A stretch of 64,000 nt of DNA from Vibrio penaeicida. Its GTDB lineage: Bacteria; Pseudomonadota; Gammaproteobacteria; Enterobacterales; Vibrionaceae. Position numbers and translations under genes: made by a program. Under the pieces are notes generated by a model. That model was given only the letters and a program-made list of their open reading frames with translations, was not told the DNA's origin and made no database searches. The DNA lies in assembly GCF_030689305.1 (NCBI RefSeq), contig NZ_JAUYVM010000018.1, forward strand, positions 1 to 64,000, read 5' to 3'. Shown here in pieces: positions 36,890 through 46,383 of this stretch. The number at the start of each line of letters is the position of its first letter. Position 1 is the stretch's first letter.

Positions 36890-36906
36890 AATCGCTGCGC
36901 TAATGA

Positions 36907-37329
36907 TTAGCGTACTTTTTTGGTCAGTTCGATTACTCGAAGCTGAGCAATGGCTTTAGCCAGCTCACTGGCCGCTTGTGCAAAGTCCATGTCGCCATGC
37001 TGATTATGGATATTCTCCTCAGCCTTGCGCTTGGCTTCTTCTGCCTTAGCTGCGTCTAGATCTTCACCACGGATAGCTGTGTCAGCCAATACAGTCGCTG
37101 TACCAGGCTGAACTTCCATCATGCCACCAGAGATGTAAATCACCTCTTCGTGACCGTGTTGCTTCACAATACGCACCATTCCAGGCGTAATAGCGGTCAG
37201 CAGCGGTGTATGCCCAGGATAAATTCCTAGCTCACCTTCGCTACCGGTCACCTGAAATGTCTCAACAAGTCCTGAGAAAAGTCTTTTCTCTGCACTTACA
37301 ACATCCAAGTGAAAGGTCATTGCTGCCAT
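36907..37329 (-). CDS. atpC: ATP synthase epsilon subunit
   Basis: F1 central-stalk subunit that inhibits ATP hydrolysis. 140 residues: N-terminal beta-sandwich (FHLDVVSAEKRLFSG) and two-helix C-terminal domain (LDAAKAEEAKRKAEEN onward). A strong AGGAGG 4 bases before the ATG. Last gene of the operon. Confidence 0.97.
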   Translation of the reverse strand: MAAMTFHLDVVSAEKRLFSGLVETFQVTGSEGELGIYPGHTPLLTAITPGMVRIVKQHGHEEVIYISGGMMEVQPGTATVLADTAIRGEDLDAAKAEEAKRKAEENIHNQHGDMDFAQAASELAKAIAQLRVIELTKKVR

Positions 37330-37347
37330 ATCGCCTCCTAAATAGCC

Positions 37348-38751
37348 TTATAGCTTCTTCGCATTCTCGATAGCATCATCGATAGTACCGCAGTACATGA
37401 ACGATTGCTCTGGAATGTCATCGTATTCACCAGATAGCAGACCTTTGAAACCACGTAGGGTTTCTTTCAGAGGTACGTATACACCTGGGTCGCCTGTAAA
37501 TACTTCAGCTACGTGGTAAGGCTGAGTTAGGAAACGCTCAATCTTACGTGCACGAGATACGATTTGCTTATCTTGTTCAGAAAGCTCATCCATACCTAGG
37601 ATAGCGATGATGTCTTTCAGCTCTTTATAGCGCTGAAGTGTCGACTGAACGCCACGAGCGATGTCGTAGTGCTCTTGACCAACAACCAATGGATCAAGCT
37701 GACGTGACGTCGAATCCAGTGGGTCGATCGCAGGGTATAGACCCATAGCTGCGATGTTACGGTTAAGTACAACCGTTGCATCCAAGTGAGCAAACGTTGT
37801 TGCTGGAGATGGGTCAGTCAAGTCATCCGCAGGTACGTATACCGCCTGAACAGAGGTGATAGAACCTGCTTTCGTTGACGTGATACGCTCCTGTAGAACA
37901 CCCATTTCTTCTGCAAGTGTTGGCTGGTAACCTACCGCAGATGGCATACGACCTAGAAGTGCTGATACTTCAGTACCTGCTAGTGTATAACGGTAGATGT
38001 TATCAACGAACAACAGTACGTCACGACCTTCGTCACGGAAACGCTCTGCCATTGTTAGACCAGTCAGTGCAACACGCAGACGGTTACCTGGTGGCTCGTT
38101 CATCTGACCGTAAACCATTGCTACCTTAGATTCTTCAGGATTCTCAACGTTTACAACGCCCGCTTCCTGCATCTCGTGGTAGAAGTCGTTACCTTCACGA
38201 GTACGCTCACCTACACCAGCAAATACTGATAGACCAGAGTGTTGAAGTGCGATGTTGTTGATAAGTTCCATCATGTTAACGGTCTTACCTACACCTGCAC
38301 CACCAAACAGACCGATTTTACCACCCTTAGCGAATGGACAAACCAAGTCGATTACTTTAACACCTGTCTCTAGTAGAGCAGTTTCGTTAGATTGCTCTTC
38401 GTAACTTGGTGCTTGGCGGTGAATTGCATAGTGCTCTTCTGCACCGATTTCACCACACTCATCAATCGCGTCACCTAGAACGTTCATGATACGACCAAGA
38501 GTCTTAGTACCTACTGGTACTGAGATTGGAGCGCCAGTGTTTTCCACTGTCAGTCCACGACGTAAACCATCAGAGCTACCCATAACGATTGCGCGAATTA
38601 CGCCACCGCCTAGCTGCTGTTGAACTTCAAGAACGAGACGCTCTTTTGCTTCAACAACGTTCAGAGCATCATATACACTTGGTACTTCGCTCTGTGGGAA
38701 CTCTACGTCGACTACCGCACCGATGATCTGTACGATCTTACCTGTAGCCAT
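37348..38751 (-). CDS. atpD: ATP synthase beta subunit
   Basis: Catalytic F1 subunit. Walker A GGAGVGKTVNMMEL, catalytic GERTREGNDFYHEM and Walker B VLLFVDNIYRYT are present; 467 residues, with a C-terminal DELSEQDK (DELSEED-like) motif. Eighteen bases before atpC. Confidence 0.98.
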   Translation of the reverse strand: MATGKIVQIIGAVVDVEFPQSEVPSVYDALNVVEAKERLVLEVQQQLGGGVIRAIVMGSSDGLRRGLTVENTGAPISVPVGTKTLGRIMNVLGDAIDECGEIGAEEHYAIHRQAPSYEEQSNETALLETGVKVIDLVCPFAKGGKIGLFGGAGVGKTVNMMELINNIALQHSGLSVFAGVGERTREGNDFYHEMQEAGVVNVENPEESKVAMVYGQMNEPPGNRLRVALTGLTMAERFRDEGRDVLLFVDNIYRYTLAGTEVSALLGRMPSAVGYQPTLAEEMGVLQERITSTKAGSITSVQAVYVPADDLTDPSPATTFAHLDATVVLNRNIAAMGLYPAIDPLDSTSRQLDPLVVGQEHYDIARGVQSTLQRYKELKDIIAILGMDELSEQDKQIVSRARKIERFLTQPYHVAEVFTGDPGVYVPLKETLRGFKGLLSGEYDDIPEQSFMYCGTIDDAIENAKKL

Positions 38752-38785
38752 CGTTAATCCTCTAACTTATTAGTTTTACCTATGC

Positions 38786-39652
38786 TTAAACCGCGGCAGC
38801 ACCACCAACGATTTCCGACAGTTCTTGTGTGATAGCCGCTTGACGCGCCTTGTTGTACACAAGCTCTAGGTCTTCAATCAGGTTGGTTGCGTTGTCAGTT
38901 GCAGCTTTCATTGCGATCATTCGAGCCGCTTGCTCACAAGCAAGGTTCTCGACCACGCCTTGGTACACTTGTGATTCAACGTAGCGAATCAGTAGAGTAT
39001 CTAGAAGTGGTTTTGGCTCAGGCTCATAAATGTAGTCCCAAGCATGTTCGCGCTGCATCTCTTCGCTGTCCGATTTTGGCAGAGGCAGTAATTGATCGAT
39101 CGTTGGTTCTTGTACCATAGTGTTTACAAAGTGGTTGTACACTACATACAGACGATCCAACTCGCCTTCATCATACTTCTTCAACATCACGCTTACTGAA
39201 CCGATCAAGTCTTCAAGACTTGGGCTATCGCCCAGACCAGAAACTTGAGCTGCTACTTTTGCGCCACTGTTGTTAAAGAACGCTGTCGCTTTAGAACCAA
39301 CAATAGCCAGTTCAACGTCTGCGCCTTTATCCGACCATTCTTTCATGTCTAATGTCGCTTTCTTGAACAAGTTAATGTTCAAACCACCACACAGACCACG
39401 GTCGGTAGAAACGATGATGTAACCAACACGTTTGGCTTCACGTTCCTCAAGATAAGGATGCTTATACTCAAGGCTACCGTTCGCCACATGACCGATCACT
39501 TTACGCATTGTTTCAGCATATGGACGAGAAGCTTGACGCGCGTCTTGTGAACGTCGCATCTTAGAAGCCGCTACCATTTCCATCGCTTTCGTAATTTTCT
39601 GCGTGCTTTTAACACTACCGATTTTATTACGTATCTCTTTTGCGCCGGCCAT
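38786..39652 (-). CDS. atpG: ATP synthase gamma subunit
   Basis: Rotor shaft of F1; 288 residues with N- and C-terminal coiled-coil helices (EIRNKIGSVKSTQKITKAMEMVAASKM at the start, read in part) and the conserved C-terminal YNKARQAAITQELSEIVGG. Confidence 0.98.
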   Translation of the reverse strand: MAGAKEIRNKIGSVKSTQKITKAMEMVAASKMRRSQDARQASRPYAETMRKVIGHVANGSLEYKHPYLEEREAKRVGYIIVSTDRGLCGGLNINLFKKATLDMKEWSDKGADVELAIVGSKATAFFNNSGAKVAAQVSGLGDSPSLEDLIGSVSVMLKKYDEGELDRLYVVYNHFVNTMVQEPTIDQLLPLPKSDSEEMQREHAWDYIYEPEPKPLLDTLLIRYVESQVYQGVVENLACEQAARMIAMKAATDNATNLIEDLELVYNKARQAAITQELSEIVGGAAAV

Positions 39653-39702
39653 CGTATTACTCTCCGTTTATGGTAATAGGTGACCTTACGGCCACCGACC
39701 AA

Positions 39703-41244
39703 TTACCAAGTCTGGGTTGCCTTGAAATCGTCAGCTAGCTTTTTAAGCTGCGCTTCGATGTCATTGTTGTAAGCACCCGTTGCATCGATCTCTTTTACAA
39801 GATCAGCGTATTGACTGCGAGCATACGACAGTAGAGCTGATTCAAAATCAGCAAGCTTATCAAGATCTATATCTTCAAGATAACCGCGCTCTGCCGCGAA
39901 GATAACTAGTGCTTGGTCAAATACAGACATAGGAGCGTATTGCTTCTGCTTCATCAGTTCTGTAACTTTTTGACCGTGATCTAGCTGCTTCTTAGTCGCT
40001 TCATCAAGGTCAGACGAGAACTGAGCAAACGCTGCAAGTTCACGATACTGTGCAAGAGCGGTACGAATACCACCAGACAGCTTCTTGATGATTTTAGTTT
40101 GCGCTGAACCACCTACACGAGATACTGAAATACCTGGGTCAACAGCTGGACGTACGCCCGCGTTGAACAGTTCAGTTTGTAGGAAGATCTGACCATCAGT
40201 AATCGAGATTACGTTCGTCGGTACGAAGGCAGATACGTCACCTGCTTGCGTTTCGATGATAGGTAGAGCAGTCAAAGAACCAGTCTTGCCTTTCACTTCA
40301 CCGTTAGTGAATTTCTCTACGTACTCTTCGCTAACACGAGCTGCACGCTCTAGTAGACGTGAGTGAAGGTAGAAAACATCACCAGGGAACGCTTCACGAC
40401 CAGGTGGACGCTTAAGCAATAGAGAGATTTGACGGTAAGCGACAGCTTGCTTAGATAGATCATCATAAACAATCAGTGCGTCTTCACCGCGATCGCGGAA
40501 GTATTCGCCCATCGCACAACCAGCGTATGGTGCTAGGTATTGTAGCGCCGCTGATTCAGAAGCAGATGCAACAACAACGATAGTGTTAGCTAGCGCGCCG
40601 TGCTCTTCCAATTTGCGAACTACGTTAGCGATAGTCGATGCTTTTTGACCGATAGCTACGTAGATAGAGAAAATACCTGAATCTTTCTGGTTAATGATCG
40701 AGTCAATCGCCATCGCTGTTTTACCAGTCTGGCGGTCGCCGATCACAAGTTCACGCTGACCACGACCGATTGGGATCATTGAGTCAACAGATTTGTAACC
40801 AGTTTGTACAGGTTGATCAACCGATTTACGATCGATTACACCTGGTGCGATAACTTCTACAGGAGAAGAAAGTTTCGCTTCAAGTGGACCTTTGCCATCA
40901 ATTGGCTCACCAAGTGTGTTTACAACACGACCTAATAGTTCAGGACCAACTGGTACTTCAAGAATACGACCAGTACCAGTTACTTTCATGCCTTCCTTAA
41001 GGTCGGCATATGGGCCCATTACAACTGCACCAACCGAGTCACGCTCAAGGTTAAGTGCGAGTGCATAACGACCACCCGGTAATTCAATCATTTCACCTTG
41101 CATCACGTCCGCTAGGCCGTGAATGCGAATGATACCGTCGCTTACCGATACGATAGTACCTTCATTACGAGCTTCACTTACAACGTTGAAAGATTCAATA
41201 CGCTGTTTGATCAGTTCGCTTATTTCCGTGGAATTAAGTTGCAT
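39703..41244 (-). CDS. atpA: ATP synthase alpha subunit
   Basis: Non-catalytic nucleotide-binding F1 subunit; Walker A GDRQTGKTAMAID, 513 residues from ATG 41244 (MQLNSTEISELIKQRI). The open frame extends 10 codons into the atpH end, but GGAG precedes the chosen ATG and the N-terminus matches the family. C-terminal arginine-finger region SVSRVGGSAQ is intact. Confidence 0.98.
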   Translation of the reverse strand: MQLNSTEISELIKQRIESFNVVSEARNEGTIVSVSDGIIRIHGLADVMQGEMIELPGGRYALALNLERDSVGAVVMGPYADLKEGMKVTGTGRILEVPVGPELLGRVVNTLGEPIDGKGPLEAKLSSPVEVIAPGVIDRKSVDQPVQTGYKSVDSMIPIGRGQRELVIGDRQTGKTAMAIDSIINQKDSGIFSIYVAIGQKASTIANVVRKLEEHGALANTIVVVASASESAALQYLAPYAGCAMGEYFRDRGEDALIVYDDLSKQAVAYRQISLLLKRPPGREAFPGDVFYLHSRLLERAARVSEEYVEKFTNGEVKGKTGSLTALPIIETQAGDVSAFVPTNVISITDGQIFLQTELFNAGVRPAVDPGISVSRVGGSAQTKIIKKLSGGIRTALAQYRELAAFAQFSSDLDEATKKQLDHGQKVTELMKQKQYAPMSVFDQALVIFAAERGYLEDIDLDKLADFESALLSYARSQYADLVKEIDATGAYNNDIEAQLKKLADDFKATQTW

Positions 41245-41257
41245 GCTCCAATCCCCA

Positions 41258-41791
41258 TCAAGACTGCAATGCATCGCTCAGGCGGTTCAAACGTCCACGC
41301 GCTGAGTTATCAATGACTAGGTCTCCGGCTCGAATTATAACCCCACCAAGTAGGGTCTCATCTATGCTGCAATTCAGCTTTACTTTGCGCTCTAGGCGTT
41401 TTTCAAGTTTGCTGCTGATTTCTGCTTGTTGTTCTTCAGAAAGGTCGGTTGCTGAAATAACATCAACTTCGATTTCTTTCTCATGCTCTCGTTTAAGAGC
41501 GAAGTAACCACTGCAGACTTCAGGAAGGGCCTTTAAGCGACCATTCTGAGCCAATACCTTAATTAGGTTTTGGCCGTTTTCATCAAACTGTTCGCCGCAA
41601 ATCGCGATAAAAAGCTCAGAAAGCTTTTCAGCTGTCATTGACCCGTCTAGCAAGTCAGCAACATCATCATTTTTTGCGACTTCCGCTGCGAAAGTCAGCA
41701 TCTGTCCCCATTGGTCCAGTGCATCTTTCTCAACAGCAAAGTCAAAAGCTGCTTTAGCATAGGGGCGTGCGATTGTAGTCAAATCAGACAT
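41258..41791 (-). CDS. atpH: ATP synthase delta subunit
   Basis: Peripheral-stalk subunit joining b to alpha. 177 residues, N-terminal six-helix domain (TIARPYAKAAFDFAVE) and conserved C-terminal GGVIIRAGDLVIDNSARGRL. Confidence 0.97.
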   Translation of the reverse strand: MSDLTTIARPYAKAAFDFAVEKDALDQWGQMLTFAAEVAKNDDVADLLDGSMTAEKLSELFIAICGEQFDENGQNLIKVLAQNGRLKALPEVCSGYFALKREHEKEIEVDVISATDLSEEQQAEISSKLEKRLERKVKLNCSIDETLLGGVIIRAGDLVIDNSARGRLNRLSDALQS

Positions 41792-41806
41792 ATGCTGCCC
41801 CTTGCA

Positions 41807-42277
41807 TTAAAGTTTTGCAGTAATGTTGTCAAGAATATCCTTGTGCGCTGCATCATCGATAGAGCGTTCTAGGATCTTCTCAGCACCAGCTACAGCCAGA
41901 GTAGCAACTTGTTTGCGCAGGTCATCGCGCGCGCGGTTGCGTTCTGCTTCAACTTCTGCTTCTGCTTGAGTCAAGATTTTATGGCGTTCAGCCAAAGCAT
42001 CTTCACGAGCTTCATCCAGAATTTGAGACTTACGCTTGTTCGCTTGGTCGATGATCTCAGTTGCTGTGCGCTTCGCTTCTTTAAGTTGATCAGAAGCATT
42101 GGCTTGTGCTAGATCCAAGTCTTTAGCAGCACGTTCAGCTGCTTGTAGACCGTCAGCAATTTTCTTCTGACGTTCTTCGATCGCTTGCATAATTGGCGGC
42201 CATACATACTTCATGCAGAACCACACAAACAGTGCGAACGAGATTGCTTGACCTAGCAGAGTTGCGTTCATATTCAC
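41807..42277 (-). CDS. atpF: ATP synthase b subunit
   Basis: Peripheral-stalk membrane subunit: one N-terminal membrane helix (NATLLGQAISFALFVWF) followed by a long charged helix forming a right-handed coiled coil. 156 residues, the standard length. Confidence 0.97.
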   Translation of the reverse strand: MNMNATLLGQAISFALFVWFCMKYVWPPIMQAIEERQKKIADGLQAAERAAKDLDLAQANASDQLKEAKRTATEIIDQANKRKSQILDEAREDALAERHKILTQAEAEVEAERNRARDDLRKQVATLAVAGAEKILERSIDDAAHKDILDNITAKL

Positions 42278-42349
42278 AACAGCTACCCCTCTTAATTAGA
42301 CTTAGTGTTAATCAGTGACAAGCTAGTGCTTGCCGCTCAAAACCAATGA

Positions 42350-42607
42350 TTAACCAGCTAATTGACCAACGAACGGGTTTGCGAAAGTGAATAGCAGCGC
42401 GATTACGATACCGATCATTGGAACCGCATCCAATAGACCAGCGATGATGAACATCTTAACTTGAAGCATTGGCGCCATTTCAGGTTGACGTGCTGCACCT
42501 TCAAGGAATTTACCACCCAGAATTGCGAAGCCAATTGCAGTACCAACTGCACATAGACCTACGATGATTGCTACTGCGATTGCTGAGAAGCTTAATACAG
42601 TTTCCAT
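42350..42607 (-). CDS. atpE: ATP synthase c subunit
   Basis: Proton-translocating ring subunit, an 85-residue helical hairpin. The polar loop ARQPEM and the essential carboxylate Asp in IIAGLLDAVPMI are visible; there is no set of Na+-ligand residues obvious around it, so H+ coupling is likely. ATG 42607 follows GGAGAT; a start 4 codons earlier is less likely. Confidence 0.97.
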   Translation of the reverse strand: METVLSFSAIAVAIIVGLCAVGTAIGFAILGGKFLEGAARQPEMAPMLQVKMFIIAGLLDAVPMIGIVIALLFTFANPFVGQLAG

Positions 42608-42658
42608 TACTATCTCCAATATATAGCGATTAACTAAAACTACTTAGAATAAAAAATT

Positions 42659-43471
42659 TTAATGATCATTGTCTTCGTGTGCCATGGACATGTAGACGAT
42701 AGTCAACATCATGAACACGAATGCTTGAATCGTGATTACCAGAATATGGAAAATTGCCCACGGCAGTGAACCCATCCATTGAAGGAACCATGGTAGCATT
42801 GCTGCACAAAGAATGAATACAACCTCACCTGCAAACATGTTACCAAACAAACGCATACCAAGAGATAGAGGTTTCGCCAATAGCGATACCACTTCAATCA
42901 GTAGGTTAAATGGAATCATGCTCCAGTGATTAAATGGATGTAATGCCAATTCTTTAGCAAACCCACCTAGACCTTTCACTTTGATGCTGTAAAAAATCAT
43001 CAAAGCAAATACGCCTATAGCCATCCCCATGGTGATGTTCGCATCAGCAGACGGTACTATCTTAAGGTAAGGAATACCTAGCCAATGCTCTGCTGGATAT
43101 GGTAAGAAATCGATTGGAACTAAGTCCATCAAGTTCATTAAAAATACCCAACAAAAGATAGTCAGTGCGAGAGGGGCTATCAACGGGTTGCGTCCATGGA
43201 ACGTATCTTTGACGTTTTCCGCGACAAATTCTACGATCATTTCAACAAAACATTGAAGCTTACCCGGCACACCTACTGTCGACTTCTTAGCTACTTTGTA
43301 AAATACTCCTAAGAATATCAAACCAGTGATCCAAGAAAACAACAGGCTATCGATGTGTATGTTCCAGAAACTCGTCTCTTCCGCCACTAACCCCAACTTG
43401 TAAGTTGAAAGGTGAGTAAGGTGGTGAGTGATGTAACCGGAAGCTGTTAGCGCTTCACCTGGCGCAGCCAT
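42659..43471 (-). CDS. atpB: ATP synthase a subunit
   Basis: Membrane stator with the essential Arg in SLGMRLFGNMFAGE; 270 residues with five to six membrane helices. Ends with the His/Asp-rich tail MAHEDNDH. Confidence 0.97.
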   Translation of the reverse strand: MAAPGEALTASGYITHHLTHLSTYKLGLVAEETSFWNIHIDSLLFSWITGLIFLGVFYKVAKKSTVGVPGKLQCFVEMIVEFVAENVKDTFHGRNPLIAPLALTIFCWVFLMNLMDLVPIDFLPYPAEHWLGIPYLKIVPSADANITMGMAIGVFALMIFYSIKVKGLGGFAKELALHPFNHWSMIPFNLLIEVVSLLAKPLSLGMRLFGNMFAGEVVFILCAAMLPWFLQWMGSLPWAIFHILVITIQAFVFMMLTIVYMSMAHEDNDH

Positions 43472-43479
43472 AACTCATC

Positions 43480-43869
43480 CTATTTTTTGTTGTTAATGAA
43501 TAGCGCTGGCGCAAAGATGTTAATCCCTAATACCAGCAAATAGGTTAGTTTCAGGGGAACGAGTTCCACCTGCATATACATGTAAGCAACAGAGAACAAC
43601 ACGACTGTAATGAGGATTTTCAGAGCTTCACCCGTGTAGAAGGAAGCGGCGACGAATTTAGCTGCTCGCGCTCCAACAAACAAGAATGCACACATTGCGA
43701 AAACGGCATTGGCAACAACAAAGATGCTACCACCTATCAGCGCTGATATTCCCCATTCAACATCTACAGCAATCGTTGTTCCTGCTGCGACAAACATAAC
43801 CGCGCCAACCTGGATCAATAACAATTGCTTGGCAAGCTCTCGTCCTGGTCTAGCTAACGCCGCTATCAT
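43480..43869 (-). CDS. atpI: ATP synthase protein I
   Basis: Small membrane protein (129 residues, four helices) encoded first in the operon; related proteins assist c-ring assembly and Mg2+ handling, though it is not essential in E. coli. GAGGT lies 8 bases before the ATG. Nine bases precede atpB. Confidence 0.92.
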   Translation of the reverse strand: MIAALARPGRELAKQLLLIQVGAVMFVAAGTTIAVDVEWGISALIGGSIFVVANAVFAMCAFLFVGARAAKFVAASFYTGEALKILITVVLFSVAYMYMQVELVPLKLTYLLVLGINIFAPALFINNKK

Positions 43870-43934
43870 GTATTCGTACCTCTAAATAAACGCTCGCATC
43901 ACTCTATACTGCGAGCGAAGAGAAATTGCCGAAA

Positions 43935-43962
43935 ATTATACGGTGAGACGCTTTTAATGCAA
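43935..43962 (-). promoter_or_regulatory. atp operon promoter
   Basis: On the minus strand: -35 TTGCAT (43957-43962), 16-bp spacer, perfect -10 TATAAT (43935-43940), about 65 bases before atpI. No other good promoter is seen between parB and atpI. Confidence 0.75.
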
Positions 43963-44058
43963 TTAAAACGCAGCAAAAACTTACATTTTTGTTTACAAAC
44001 CGACAACTTTCGCTCAAAAAAACATTTTTTTATAATTGACCTAAATCAATTATCTCAC

Positions 44059-44940
44059 TTAACCTTCCAATATTGCAACGAGTTGCTCCAATTTGTGAGG
44101 TTCATCAATACTTATGGTCAGTTTTGCCTTGCCATTCGAAGAACGAACAATTGACACTTGAGAGCCCAATTTTTCACTCAATCTTTCAGATAAAGCTTGC
44201 GTTTCAGGGTCATTTTTAGCTTTTTTGCTGTCAACTTGTGGTGAAAGGTGTTTTTTCACTAACTGCTCGGTTTGGCGAACATTAAGTTTCTTCGCAATAA
44301 CCGTTTCAGCGATATCAAATTGGTCATCTTGTTCAACCGCGAGCAGAGCACGTGCGTGCCCCATTTCAAGCTTCCCCGTTTGGACTAGCCGTTTCACATC
44401 CCCATTTAACTGGTTCAGCCTTAATAGGTTAGAAACGGTAGTGCGAGATTTGCCGATAACCTCTGCGACCTGCTGGTGTGTGAGTTCAAATTCGTCTTGT
44501 AATCGCTCTAGAGCTTGAGCTTCTTCAATCGCATTCAAATCTTCACGTTGGATATTTTCAATCAGTGCCATGGCGACGGCTGCGCGATCTTGCACCTTTT
44601 TCACTAAGCAAGGCACTTGTTTCAAACCTGCTTGTTTAGCTGCTCGCCAGCGACGTTCACCTGCGATAATTTCGTATTGCTGCTCACCCACTTGTCTGAC
44701 AACAATAGGTTGGATGATGCCTTGAGATTGGATAGATGCCGCCAGTTCGCTCAACGCTTCTGGTTCCATCTCTTTACGTGGCTGATATACGCCTGCCTGC
44801 AATTGTGCCACTGACAAGTCTTTCAATTCCCCTTCCGAGGACAAAGACTGACTGTGGTTGATTGTCTGTTGCTTTTCTCTCGCCATTGAGCTGGTCGCAA
44901 GCAACGCATCGAGGCCTTTTCCTAAGCCGCGTTTGGACAT
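44059..44940 (-). CDS. parB: Chromosome partitioning protein ParB
   Basis: CTP-dependent DNA clamp that loads at parS sites. 293 residues: N-terminal ParA-interaction motif (RGLGKGLDALLA), the CTP-binding box AGERRWRAAKQAG, helix-turn-helix LTHQQVAEVIGKSRTTVSNLL and a C-terminal dimerisation domain. It follows parA by 22 bases. No 16-bp parS palindrome was recognised by eye in the window. Confidence 0.96.
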   Translation of the reverse strand: MSKRGLGKGLDALLATSSMAREKQQTINHSQSLSSEGELKDLSVAQLQAGVYQPRKEMEPEALSELAASIQSQGIIQPIVVRQVGEQQYEIIAGERRWRAAKQAGLKQVPCLVKKVQDRAAVAMALIENIQREDLNAIEEAQALERLQDEFELTHQQVAEVIGKSRTTVSNLLRLNQLNGDVKRLVQTGKLEMGHARALLAVEQDDQFDIAETVIAKKLNVRQTEQLVKKHLSPQVDSKKAKNDPETQALSERLSEKLGSQVSIVRSSNGKAKLTISIDEPHKLEQLVAILEG

Positions 44941-44962
44941 GACGCTTTCCTTCTAAATTGGA

Positions 44963-45736
44963 TTATGCAGGCATTTCTTCACGACGAAGCATCTCACCAG
45001 CCAAAGCAAGGTAAGCTTTGGCTCCAGCGGAATATTTATCGTAATACATTGCAGGTTTACCATGGCTTGGGGCTTCTGCCAATCGAACATTTCTAGGGAT
45101 GACGGTTCGATATACCTTGTCACCAAAATGCTTTTTCAGTTGATCCGATACTTCATTTGACAAACGATTGCGTGGGTCATACATCGTTCGGAGCAAACCT
45201 TCTATTTTCAAATCTTCGTTAACGACAGCCGCCAACTTGCTAATGGTATCCATCAATGCCGTTAAGCCTTCCAACGCAAAATACTCACATTGCATCGGTA
45301 CTAAGACAGAATCAGAAGCAGCCATCGCATTGATTGTAAGAAGGTTTAATGAAGGTGGGCAATCGATAAAGATGAAATCATAGTTGTCACAGACCGTGGC
45401 CAACGCATTCTTCAAACGCATTTCACGAGCAAAAACTTCCATCAGTTTAATTTCAGCGGCGGTGACATCACCATTCGCAGCTATGAGATCAAAACCACCT
45501 GTCGTTTTGCTAACCACCACATCGTCAAAATGCGTATCTTCGACCAACAAATCATACGCAGAAGCATCAACGGAGTATTTGTCTACACCGCTCGCCATAG
45601 TCGCATTGCCTTGTGGATCAAGATCAATTACCAGTACTTTTCGTTTTGTCGCTGCCATAGAAGCAGCCAAATTGACACACGTTGTGGTTTTGCCCACACC
45701 ACCTTTCTGGTTGGCAATTGAAATGATTCTTCCCAC
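44963..45736 (-). CDS. parA: Chromosome partitioning ATPase ParA
   Basis: Deviant Walker A ATPase (NQKGGVGKTTTCVNLAAS) with Walker B FIFIDCPPSL and switch LVPMQCEYFALEG; 257 residues, lacking an N-terminal HTH, as in chromosomal Soj/ParA1. Part of mnmG-rsmG-parA-parB next to oriC, the classical origin-proximal set. Confidence 0.97.
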   Translation of the reverse strand: MGRIISIANQKGGVGKTTTCVNLAASMAATKRKVLVIDLDPQGNATMASGVDKYSVDASAYDLLVEDTHFDDVVVSKTTGGFDLIAANGDVTAAEIKLMEVFAREMRLKNALATVCDNYDFIFIDCPPSLNLLTINAMAASDSVLVPMQCEYFALEGLTALMDTISKLAAVVNEDLKIEGLLRTMYDPRNRLSNEVSDQLKKHFGDKVYRTVIPRNVRLAEAPSHGKPAMYYDKYSAGAKAYLALAGEMLRREEMPA

Positions 45737-45750
45737 GGATGACCTCGCTA

Positions 45751-46383
45751 TTATCCCTTGCGCGATAAGATTACAAGATGTCGCTCACCTTCAAGCTCTG
45801 GAACGTTCAAAGCTTTGATGTCGATCACAGAACACCAGTCCGGAAGCTGAGCAAGCTCTGATTCAGGTTTTACCCCTTTCAGTGCTAAAAATACGCCGGA
45901 TTCTGGTTTTGGTAAATGTTGACACCACTCTACCATGTCTAAAACCGAAGCAAACGCACGACTTAGTACTCCATCGAAGCCAATTTCAGGCTGGAATTCT
46001 TCCACTCGACTTTGCACAGGAGTGACATTTTCGATTTTTAGCTCATGAAGAACCTGTTTTATAAACCTAATACGTTTACCTAGGCTATCAAGCAGTGTAA
46101 AAGATTTTTCAGGATTCATGATGGCCAATGGAATGCCCGGTAAACCCGGCCCAGTACCAACATCGATAAAACGCTCACCTTCAAGGTGAGTGCTCACGAC
46201 GATACTATCCATGATGTGTTTCACGATCATTTCTAGTGGATCTCGAACTGAAGTCAAATTGTACGCTTTATTCCATTTGTCGAGCAGTGTGACATAACCA
46301 ACCAACTGTGCTTTTTGCGTATCTGAAACGTCCAATGAGGTTTCTTCTAACAACGCATCCAGTTTGATTCTTAACGCTTCCAC
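45751..46383 (-). CDS. rsmG: 16S rRNA m7G527 methyltransferase
   Basis: SAM-dependent RsmG/GidB; 210 residues. SAM motif FIDVGTGPGLPGIPLAI, and the LDSLGKRIRFIKQV motif II. Its start overlaps the mnmG stop by one base, so the two are probably translationally coupled. Confidence 0.97.
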   Translation of the reverse strand: MEALRIKLDALLEETSLDVSDTQKAQLVGYVTLLDKWNKAYNLTSVRDPLEMIVKHIMDSIVVSTHLEGERFIDVGTGPGLPGIPLAIMNPEKSFTLLDSLGKRIRFIKQVLHELKIENVTPVQSRVEEFQPEIGFDGVLSRAFASVLDMVEWCQHLPKPESGVFLALKGVKPESELAQLPDWCSVIDIKALNVPELEGERHLVILSRKG